Part shown: positions 6,383-12,212 of the stretch, piece by piece
Layout of the letters: every line of letters starts with the position of its first letter
Position numbering within the stretch: position 1 is the first letter of the stretch
Source of the DNA: an uncultured Ruminococcus sp.
GTDB lineage: Bacteria > Bacillota > Clostridia > Oscillospirales > Acutalibacteraceae
NCBI GenBank assembly: GCA_902797525.1
Contig: CADBSZ010000048.1
Span: 1 to 12,212 of the forward strand
Length of the DNA: 12,212 bases
Direction of reading: 5' to 3'
Position numbers and translations under genes: made by a program
The notes under the pieces: model-generated
Seen by the model: only the letters and a program-made list of their open reading frames with translations
Database searches by the model: none
Told to the model about the DNA's origin: nothing

Positions 6383-7638
6383 TGAAAAAGAACTCCCTGT
6401 TTCAGCGCTGGATGCAGAATAACTATGTTTTATTCGCCGTTGCGCTGCTGATTTCCATTGTGATTTGGGGTTATATGACCTTCAACTCCTCCAGCAACGA
6501 CACCACCTTCACTATTAACAATATTCCCATTCAGATTGAGCTTTCCGAGGACGCGCAGGCGCTGGGGCTGCAGGTGTTCACCGAGGGTGAGACCAAGGCA
6601 TCCGTTACCGTTTCGGGCAACCGAACGGTGCTGGGTATGGTCAACGAAAACGACTTCACCGTCACCGCCGCCGCAGGCTCCATTGACTCCTCCGGCAATT
6701 ACACCCTGCCTGTTTCGGCAAACAAGCGCTCAACGCTGGGCAATTTTCAGATTACCAGTTCCTCACCGGCGTCCATCAGCGTCACGGTTGATTACTTTAA
6801 ATCCAGTGATTTTCAAATTCAGGACGGCATTGTCTTTTATGTGGAGGACGGCTACTACGGCACCGCTTCGCTGCCGTACACCACGGTTTCTATTTCGGGA
6901 CCGCAGTCCGAAATTCTCAAGATTAAAAAGGTTGTCGCCAAGGCGAATGTTGACGGCAAGCTCAAGGAGAACAAGGACGTTGACGCCAGCATTGTTTTGC
7001 TGGACGAAAATGACAACGAGCTGTCGCAAAAGCTCTTGCAGCTCAGCTACAGCGCCGTAAAGGCGACCGTGACGGTACTGCCCGAAAAGACGGTTGCTGT
7101 TGAGCCTGTTTTTGTCAACAAGCCCGAGGGGTTGGAAATTACCTCCGATATGATTTCCATCACGCCCGGCGAGCTGCTTTTGGCAGGTCCTTCCGAGGAT
7201 TTGAACAAGATGAAATCCGTCAAGCTTGAGCCGATTGATTTCGCAACGCTCAAAAACGAGAAGATTAACTTCGACGAGCTGGGCATTGAGATTCCCGAAA
7301 ATTGCAAGAGCATCAGCAACTACACCTCTGCCAAGGTGACGCTCAACCTCAGCGCCATGACCGCCAAGACGTTCACTGTTGACCGCTTCACGGTTGAGGG
7401 GCTGCCCGAGAACTACACCTCCGAGGTGACGTCAAAGAGCATTAACGTGACGGTCATCGGCAAAAAGGACGAAATCGACGCGCTCACCGCTTCACAGATT
7501 ACCGCCGTGATTGACACCTCGGCGTCGTCAGGCAAAACCGGCTCGGTCGAAATGCCTGTCAACTTTAAGTTCAGCGGCGCTTCCACCTGCTGGGCATACG
7601 GCACCTATCAGGCAAACGTAACCATTTCGTCAAAATAA
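6382..7638 (+). CDS. cdaR: CdaA regulatory protein, YbbR-domain repeat protein
   Basis: CdaR is the extracytoplasmic partner that binds and modulates CdaA. The protein has 418 residues: a short basic N-terminus, one membrane anchor at about 15-33 (YVLFAVALLISIVIWGYMT), then an outside part made of about four YbbR-like beta repeats (roughly 45-138, 140-232, 235-320 and 325-418). Repeat marks include ITSSSPASISVTVDY, SYSAVKATVTV, YTSAKVTLNLS and YQANVTISSK at the repeat ends, and the recurring form VSGP/IGKKDEI/AGPSEDL at strand turns. The GTG start at 6382 overlaps the cdaA stop (TAGTG), with GGGGAGG at 6367-6373, 8 bases upstream. In many Firmicutes glmM follows cdaR; here a strong terminator follows instead. 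No enzymatic motif is expected or seen. Confidence 0.93.
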   Translation: MKKNSLFQRWMQNNYVLFAVALLISIVIWGYMTFNSSSNDTTFTINNIPIQIELSEDAQALGLQVFTEGETKASVTVSGNRTVLGMVNENDFTVTAAAGSIDSSGNYTLPVSANKRSTLGNFQITSSSPASISVTVDYFKSSDFQIQDGIVFYVEDGYYGTASLPYTTVSISGPQSEILKIKKVVAKANVDGKLKENKDVDASIVLLDENDNELSQKLLQLSYSAVKATVTVLPEKTVAVEPVFVNKPEGLEITSDMISITPGELLLAGPSEDLNKMKSVKLEPIDFATLKNEKINFDELGIEIPENCKSISNYTSAKVTLNLSAMTAKTFTVDRFTVEGLPENYTSEVTSKSINVTVIGKKDEIDALTASQITAVIDTSASSGKTGSVEMPVNFKFSGASTCWAYGTYQANVTISSK

Positions 7639-7646
7639 TTTTCAGT

Positions 7647-7679
7647 AATAAAGCCTCCGTTTTCGGAGGCTTTATTTTT
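7647..7679 (+). terminator. Intrinsic terminator of cdaA-cdaR
   Basis: A perfect 13-bp stem, AATAAAGCCTCCG (7647-7659) with CGGAGGCTTTATT (7664-7676), closes a TTTT loop; the 3' side runs through TTTATTTTT to 7679. It starts 8 bases after the cdaR stop. A run of A on the 5' arm means it could also work on the other strand. Confidence 0.95.
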
Positions 7680-7702
7680 GTGTCTGATTTTCTGAAAATC
7701 GG

Positions 7703-7731
7703 TTGTCAAGCGTATGAAATTATGTTATAAT
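7703..7731 (+). promoter_or_regulatory. Near-consensus sigma-A promoter of the gtrA-FAD-GT operon
   Basis: TTGTCA (7703-7708), a 17-base spacer, and TATAAT (7726-7731), preceded by TG at 7723-7724 to make an extended -10. Transcription would start near 7738. It lies between the cdaR terminator and the first gene and defines an independent unit. Confidence 0.88.
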
Positions 7732-7785
7732 AAATTTAATTATGCGGCAGTGATACACCGCCGCTCAAAAATTTGCGGAGGCTAT

Positions 7786-8253
7786 ATGAAGGAGCTGTTT
7801 CAGTTAATCACAAGGCTTGATTTTAAAGGGCTTTTTTATCAAAAAACCGATAATATTTTTATCCAGTTTTTCCGCTACTGCTTTGTCGGCGGTTTGGCAA
7901 CGGTGGTTGAGGGCGGCGCGCTGTGGCTGATTCAGCACTTTATCTTTCGCGAGCAAGTCGGCTTCACCGTTACGATTTCGCAGGGAATCGCATTTGTGCT
8001 TGGCTTGGTTGCGAATTTCATTCTGTCAAAGCTGTTTGTTTTTCAGGAAAAAAGCGAAAAAACCAACGCGGCAGGCGAGTTTGTCGCCTATGCTGTTATC
8101 GGCGTCATCGGACTGCTGATCAAGGAGCTGCTGCTCTGGATATTCAACCTGCAGCTTGGCATTCACTACATGCTGGTGTGGGTGATTTCCACCATTATTG
8201 TTCTAATTTGGAATTATGCGGCGCGCAGAATCGCTTTGTACCGCAAAAAATAA
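7786..8253 (+). CDS. GtrA family membrane protein
   Basis: GtrA-family proteins are small four-helix membrane proteins found in polysaccharide and lipid-sugar clusters; the phage prototype is thought to flip undecaprenyl-phosphate-glucose across the membrane. The start is ATG 7786, with GGAGG at 7777-7781 (spacing 4, rather short); an upstream in-frame ATG at 7714 lies between the -35 and -10 boxes and so cannot be in the mRNA. The resulting 155 residues match the usual length. Four hydrophobic segments lie at about 28-52, 62-84, 97-120 and 125-147. The GtrA pattern is visible as FFRYCFVGGLATVVEGGALW, NFILSKLFVF (77-86) at the end of the second helix, and WNYAARR (142-148) at the end of the fourth. 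First gene of a three-gene operon with an FAD enzyme and a GT-C glycosyltransferase, consistent with lipid-linked sugar transport. Confidence 0.9.
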   Translation: MKELFQLITRLDFKGLFYQKTDNIFIQFFRYCFVGGLATVVEGGALWLIQHFIFREQVGFTVTISQGIAFVLGLVANFILSKLFVFQEKSEKTNAAGEFVAYAVIGVIGLLIKELLLWIFNLQLGIHYMLVWVISTIIVLIWNYAARRIALYRKK

Positions 8254-8284
8254 CGTTGTAACTAACGGAAAAGGAATATAAAAC

Positions 8285-9838
8285 ATGCAGAAGGTATTAA
8301 TTATCGGCGCAGGCCCGGCAGGACTGACCGCGGCATATGAGCTGATGGACAAAAGCAAGGATTTTGAAGTCATTGTGTTTGAAGAAAGCGACCGCTTCGG
8401 CGGCATTTCGCGCACGGTCAACTACAAGGGCAACCGCATGGACATGGGCGGCCACCGCTTTTTTTCCAAGGTGCCGGAGGTAAATGCCTGGTGGGAAAAA
8501 ATGCTCCCCACCCAGGGCGCGCTGCCGCACGACGATGTGGTGCTCGGCAGGGAATCCACCACTGTTCCCGGCGGTCCCAACCCTGAAACAGCCGACCGCG
8601 TTATGCTCAGGCGCAATCGTCTGTCGCGTATTTTCTTTAACTCCAAGTTTTTTGATTATCCGATTTCGCTCAAATTTGAAACCATTAAAAACATGGGCTT
8701 CGGCACCACGATTGTTGTTGGCTTCAGTTATTTGAAAAGCGCCGTTTTTAAGCGGAAAGAAAACTCTCTTGAGGATTTTTACATCAACCGTTTTGGCAAA
8801 AAACTCTATTCCATGTTCTTTGAGAACTACACCGAAAACCTGTGGGGCAGACACCCCTCCGAGATTTCGCCCGAATGGGGCGCACAGCGCGTCAAGGGCT
8901 TGTCCATCAAGGCGGTGCTCAAGGATATTTTCGGCAAAATGTTCAACAAAAAGAACCGCAAGGTAGAAACCTCGTTGATTGAGGAGTTTGCGTATCCCAA
9001 GCTCGGCCCCGGTCAGCTGTGGGATTTAACCGCCGCCGACTTTGAAAAAATGGGTGGCACCATCATCAAAAACGCCAAGGTCGTCAACATTTTAAAGGAC
9101 GGCGGCAGGGTGACAGGGCTGGTTTATGAAAAGGACGGTCAGCGCGTCACCGTTGAGGGCGATTACATCATTTCGTCCATGCCTGTCAAGGATTTGGTCG
9201 AGGGCATGAACGACGTGCCCGACAAATATCTGCAAATCGCTTCGGGGCTTCCTTACCGCGACTACATGACCGTCGGTGTGCTGATTCCTCACCTTAATCT
9301 CAAAAACGAAACCAAAACAAAAACCATGGGCAACATCGTGCCCGACAACTGGGTGTATGTGCACGACAGAAGTGTCAAAATGGGACGTTTCCAAATCTAT
9401 AACAACTGGTCGCCCTACATGGTTAAAAATATCGAAAACACCGTCTGGATGGGCTTGGAATACTTCTGCAACGAGGGCGACGAAATGTGGTCGATGACCG
9501 ACGACGCCTTCGGCAAAATGGGTGTTTCCGAAATGGTCAAAATGGGCTTGATTGACAGCGAAAGCGATGTCCTCGACTTCCACGTTGAGCGCGTAAAAAA
9601 GGCGTATCCGGCTTATTTTGACACCTATGAGCACATGGACGAGCTGCGCGAATACCTCGATTCCATTTCCAACCTGTTCTGCGTGGGCAGAAACGGCCAG
9701 CACCGCTACAACAATATCGACCACAGCATGTGTACATCCTTTGAAACCGTTAAAAGCATCCTCTCCGGTCAGACGAGCAAGGACAACATCTGGAACGTCA
9801 ACACCGAAAAGGAATACCACGAGGAAACAAAGTCATGA
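8285..9838 (+). CDS. FAD-dependent oxidoreductase, UDP-galactopyranose mutase / protoporphyrinogen oxidase-like
   Basis: A 517-residue flavoprotein. The N-terminus is a classic dinucleotide fold: [17 protein letters not shown] with G8, G10 and G13, the adenosine-ribose acidic pair E33/E34 in [10 protein letters not shown], and GGISRT (39-44). GGHRFFSK follows at about 55-62. Near the C-terminus, [15 protein letters not shown] (467-481) resembles the second FAD-contact segment of UDP-galactopyranose mutase and relatives. The enzyme belongs to the broad amine oxidase/Glf/HemY-like superfamily; at 517 residues it is longer than bacterial Glf (about 370-400), so calling it Glf is not justified. 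AAAAGGA at 8269-8275 serves the ATG. Its TGA overlaps the ATG of the next gene. Such proteins often sit in polysaccharide clusters; substrate and reaction are unknown, and a redox-dependent sugar rearrangement or lipid desaturation are the two obvious guesses. Confidence 0.82.
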   Translation: MQKVLIIGAGPAGLTAAYELMDKSKDFEVIVFEESDRFGGISRTVNYKGNRMDMGGHRFFSKVPEVNAWWEKMLPTQGALPHDDVVLGRESTTVPGGPNPETADRVMLRRNRLSRIFFNSKFFDYPISLKFETIKNMGFGTTIVVGFSYLKSAVFKRKENSLEDFYINRFGKKLYSMFFENYTENLWGRHPSEISPEWGAQRVKGLSIKAVLKDIFGKMFNKKNRKVETSLIEEFAYPKLGPGQLWDLTAADFEKMGGTIIKNAKVVNILKDGGRVTGLVYEKDGQRVTVEGDYIISSMPVKDLVEGMNDVPDKYLQIASGLPYRDYMTVGVLIPHLNLKNETKTKTMGNIVPDNWVYVHDRSVKMGRFQIYNNWSPYMVKNIENTVWMGLEYFCNEGDEMWSMTDDAFGKMGVSEMVKMGLIDSESDVLDFHVERVKKAYPAYFDTYEHMDELREYLDSISNLFCVGRNGQHRYNNIDHSMCTSFETVKSILSGQTSKDNIWNVNTEKEYHEETKS

Positions 9839-11439
9839 ACAAAAATGTAACTCAGCGTTCCGGCGACAACATCTTTGACCTTTTGCTGCGGCACCCATTT
9901 GTATTTGTTGCACTGATGTGCGTGCTGCTGCTGCCGCTGGGCTTTTCGCAGGCGGAGCATATCACCGCTTCGGGCGTTGTCATTGAGGCGATTATCTGGA
10001 TTTTGGGCGCCTCCGCGCTGTTCGCCTTCGGCAAGCCGAGCGACAACCCGAAAATCAACACCTATCTGATTATTTCATCCGCGCTGGTGACGGTTCTGTT
10101 TTCACTGTTTGTCAGCGAAAACGGCAGCTTTGGCACGGTCATGTTTATTCCCGTTGCCTTTGGGCTGGTTCAGCTTGCGGTTGTTTTGTACCGCGAAAAA
10201 AAGCTCACGGCAGACCGCCTGATTCTTTTGATGATGGTGCTCGGCGTTGTGGCGCGCTATTGCTACGTGCTCAAATTCGACTGCTCGCAGATTCAGCACG
10301 ACGTCGGCAGATTCGACGGCGAAATCGGCCATGAGCCCTACATTATGTACTGGTACAAAAACGGCTTGGCGCTGCCCGATTTTGACGTCACCACACGCTG
10401 GCAGTTCTATCATCCGCCCCTGCACCACATTTTGATGGCGCTTGGTCTGCGCGTTTTCACCACGTTTGGAATGTCGCTTGAGTGGGCGCAGGAGGCGATT
10501 CAAATTCTTCCCATGCTCTATTCCGCGCTGAGCATGGTCGCCTGCTACCGCATTTTCAAGCTCGTCAGACTCCACGGCGCAGGGCTTGTTGCCGCAACGG
10601 CAATCGTTTGCTTTTATCCCACCTTCATCATCTGGGGCGGCGCCTACAACAACGACATGCTCGCTACGCTGTTTATGCTGCTGGCAATTCTTTGGACGCT
10701 CAAATGGTACCAAAAGCCCTCGCTGCGGCGAATTCTTCCGATTGCGCTGTGCATTGGCTTAGGCATGAGCACCAAGCTCTCCGCGTGGATGGTCGCGCCT
10801 GCGGTGGCGATTGTGTTTTTGTGGACGCTCATCCGCAACATCAAAAAGCCGCTGCCCTTCATCGGTCAGTTCGCCGCGTTCGGCGCGGCGGTCTTTCCGC
10901 TCGGACTGTGGTGGGGAATCCGCAACCTCTTGCTGTTTAACATTCCGATTACCTATGTGCCCGACATCAACTCCGTGGCAATGTCGGTAGAGTCGGTGCC
11001 GGTTTGGCAGCGTTTGTTTGATTTCAGCCTGCCGCAGTTCACCTATCCGTTCATGGCGTTCACCGTGTATCACGCGCCCTATAACGAATACAATCCGCTG
11101 ACAGGACTCCTGAAAACCTCGATTTTTGACGAGTACAACACGCCGTGGAATTTCAGCGAAATGGCGACGGTGTTCGTTGTGATTGCCGCCGTACTCGCGC
11201 TTTTCGGCACCGTTTGTCTGGTGTGGTGGCTCATCAGGCGCGACACTGCCGCCGACTTGACCACCAAGATTTTCTTTGTCACCATTTTTGTGACGATTCT
11301 GATTTCTTACTACTTATTCTGCTTCGAGTTCCCGTATGTCTGCACGGAAAACATCCGCTACTGCATACCGGTCATTCCGATTCTCGCCCTTGCAACGGGC
11401 TTTGGAGTGAACCGAATCGGAGAAAAACTGAAAAAATAA
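9835..11439 (+). CDS. GT-C type integral membrane glycosyltransferase (GT39/ArnT/PMT-like)
   Basis: A 534-residue protein with about 11-13 hydrophobic segments. GT-C enzymes use a polyprenyl-phosphate sugar on the outer face of the membrane. Seen: an N-terminal helix (about 20-38), further helices at about 47-65, 76-93, 100-118 and 128-145, then a long outside loop with [10 protein letters not shown] (154-163), an acidic/His segment typical of these enzymes, and QFYHPPLHH (190-198), the aromatic-PP motif seen in GT39/GT83 relatives; NNDMLA lies at the following helix. The C-terminus ends in a last helix and a basic tail (NRIGEKLKK). The ATG overlaps the upstream stop (ATGA, 9835-9838), with GAGGAAA at 9821-9827. 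Acceptor and sugar are unknown. No polyprenyl-phosphate sugar synthase (GtrB/Dpm1-like) is in the operon, so the donor must come from elsewhere. Confidence 0.85.
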   Translation: MNKNVTQRSGDNIFDLLLRHPFVFVALMCVLLLPLGFSQAEHITASGVVIEAIIWILGASALFAFGKPSDNPKINTYLIISSALVTVLFSLFVSENGSFGTVMFIPVAFGLVQLAVVLYREKKLTADRLILLMMVLGVVARYCYVLKFDCSQIQHDVGRFDGEIGHEPYIMYWYKNGLALPDFDVTTRWQFYHPPLHHILMALGLRVFTTFGMSLEWAQEAIQILPMLYSALSMVACYRIFKLVRLHGAGLVAATAIVCFYPTFIIWGGAYNNDMLATLFMLLAILWTLKWYQKPSLRRILPIALCIGLGMSTKLSAWMVAPAVAIVFLWTLIRNIKKPLPFIGQFAAFGAAVFPLGLWWGIRNLLLFNIPITYVPDINSVAMSVESVPVWQRLFDFSLPQFTYPFMAFTVYHAPYNEYNPLTGLLKTSIFDEYNTPWNFSEMATVFVVIAAVLALFGTVCLVWWLIRRDTAADLTTKIFFVTIFVTILISYYLFCFEFPYVCTENIRYCIPVIPILALATGFGVNRIGEKLKK

Positions 11440-11477
11440 AAGCAGGGCAGCTCATTTTGTCGATGAGCTGCCCTTTT
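11431..11477. terminator. Bidirectional terminator between the GT-C gene and rodA
   Basis: AGGGCAGCTCAT (11444-11455) pairs with ATGAGCTGCCCT (11463-11474) around a 7-base loop: a 12-bp stem. On the plus strand it is followed by TTTTGG (weak tail). On the minus strand it is followed by GC and then TTTTATTTTTT (11441-11431), a strong tail. It thus serves both convergent genes and is probably stronger for the rodA side; its A-rich 5' flank overlaps the last codons of the GT-C gene. Confidence 0.88.
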
Positions 11478-11517
11478 GGTATGCATCAAATAAACCTATA
11501 ACATACTGCGGCATATG

Positions 11518-12212
11518 CTAAAGCTTGATTCTGCTTTGACTGCCGCGGCGGATTTTCGCCTTTTCCATGTCGTCCATGTTATGCCCGCGTACGCTTTGCA
11601 CCAAGCCGATACAAATCAGCGTCGCCATCGCTGAGGTGCCGCCTGAGCTAAACAGGGGCAGGGTAATGCCGATAACGGGGAAGAAGCCCAGCACCATGCC
11701 GATGTTGATAATCGTCTGTGAGGCGAGCGAGGCAAACACGCCGCTGCAAATGAATTTGCCCTCGTTTTCCGTAGCGTTCGCGGCGTTCATAATCACCTTG
11801 ATGATAATGCCGAATAAAATCGCCATCAACAGCACACAGCCGACAAAGCCCAGCTCCTCGCCGGCGACGGTCAAAATAAAGTCGTTTTCCTGTTCGGGCA
11901 CAATCCAGTATGCTACGCGCGAGCCGTTAAACAGGCCGCTGCCTGTCGCGCCGCCGCTTGCAATGCTCACCTTGCCCTGAAACTGCTGCCAGCCATAATT
12001 CGTCATGGCGTTGCCGTCCAAATCAAACAGCGCCAAAAAGCGGTTGCGGTGCTCGTCGTTGAGAAAAAAGTTCCAGATGACGGGGATTCCCACCAACAGC
12101 AAGCCGCCCAGCGCTGCAAAATATCTTAGCTGAACGCCTGCGATAAACGACATAATTAAAAACATCAGGCCGAAAATCAGCACCGTTCCGTCGTCGCCCT
12201 GCATGTGAATCA
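11518..12212 (-). CDS. rodA: RodA/FtsW/SpoVE (SEDS) family protein, C-terminal 230 residues (cut by window end)
   Basis: SEDS proteins polymerise lipid II into peptidoglycan glycan strands together with a class B penicillin-binding protein; RodA acts in side-wall elongation. The frame is open through base 12212 (the codons before ATG 12204 read I-H), so the N-terminal part lies outside the window. Seen, in order: QGDDGTVLIFG (the family's QxDxGT helix start), GWQQFQGKVSIASGGATGSG, LFNGSR, VPEQENDFI with the conserved loop Asp, GEELGFVG, three to four more helices, and GITLPLFSSGGTSA before a basic tail. The NGS form after the GSGG-like stretch is nearer RodA than FtsW, so RodA is favoured, but SpoVE/FtsW paralogues cannot be excluded from the C-terminus alone. 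The usual SYGG reads SSGG here. TAG stop at 11520-11518; convergent with the glycan operon. Confidence 0.85.
   Translation of the reverse strand, partial: IHMQGDDGTVLIFGLMFLIMSFIAGVQLRYFAALGGLLLVGIPVIWNFFLNDEHRNRFLALFDLDGNAMTNYGWQQFQGKVSIASGGATGSGLFNGSRVAYWIVPEQENDFILTVAGEELGFVGCVLLMAILFGIIIKVIMNAANATENEGKFICSGVFASLASQTIINIGMVLGFFPVIGITLPLFSSGGTSAMATLICIGLVQSVRGHNMDDMEKAKIRRGSQSRIKL

Noticed and set aside
9092..9820. 242-residue open frame on the minus strand within the FAD enzyme gene
   Set aside because: Rich in His/Val/Ala as expected of an antisense shadow; the plus-strand gene has a clear family and signals.
8285..9838. Naming the FAD enzyme glf (UDP-galactopyranose mutase)
   Set aside because: Shared FAD motifs only; length and middle region differ, and substrate residues cannot be assigned from sequence by eye.

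Overview
The window reads as chromosomal DNA of an anaerobic Firmicute of the class Clostridia, most likely near the Oscillospiraceae/Ruminococcaceae. This is inferred from GGAGG-type ribosome binding sites, tight co-directional operons with short intrinsic terminators, a CdaA/CdaR pair, a DUF3343 + cysteine desulfurase pair, and an archaeal/fungal-type aspartate-semialdehyde dehydrogenase beside dapA and dapB. No RNA gene, insertion sequence, phage gene or CRISPR array was seen. Ten genes lie in the window, eight complete and two cut by its ends, plus one gene-free stretch over 300 bases (708-1111).

Layout: (1) 1-707, minus strand, the N-terminal part of queA (queuosine tRNA modification). 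(2) 708-1111, a divergent intergenic region with a good asd promoter, a GC-rich block that may be a repeat remnant, and a possible three-way-junction or attenuator RNA just before asd. (3) 1112-3955, asd-dapA-dapB, the steps from aspartyl phosphate to tetrahydrodipicolinate in the lysine/diaminopimelate pathway; it has a hairpin between dapA and dapB and ends at a strong terminator (3971-3997). (4) 4074-5482, a small DUF3343 protein (putative sulfur/selenium carrier) translationally coupled to a class V cysteine desulfurase. (5) 5522-7638, cdaA-cdaR, the membrane diadenylate cyclase that makes c-di-AMP and its YbbR-repeat partner, ending at a 13-bp-stem terminator (7647-7679). (6) 7786-11439, a three-gene membrane operon with a near-consensus promoter: a GtrA-family four-helix protein, a UDP-galactopyranose-mutase-like FAD enzyme and a GT-C type membrane glycosyltransferase. 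(7) 11518 to the end, minus strand, the C-terminal part of a RodA/FtsW (SEDS) cell-wall polymerase, convergent with the operon and sharing a bidirectional terminator.

Much of the window serves the cell envelope: diaminopimelate for peptidoglycan, c-di-AMP for turgor and wall homeostasis, a likely lipid-linked sugar pathway, and a SEDS polymerase. The known functions account for most of it. The parts least explained are the GtrA/FAD-enzyme/GT-C operon, whose glycan product is unknown, the DUF3343-desulfurase couple, and the structured asd leader. I do not see a clearly unprecedented system.
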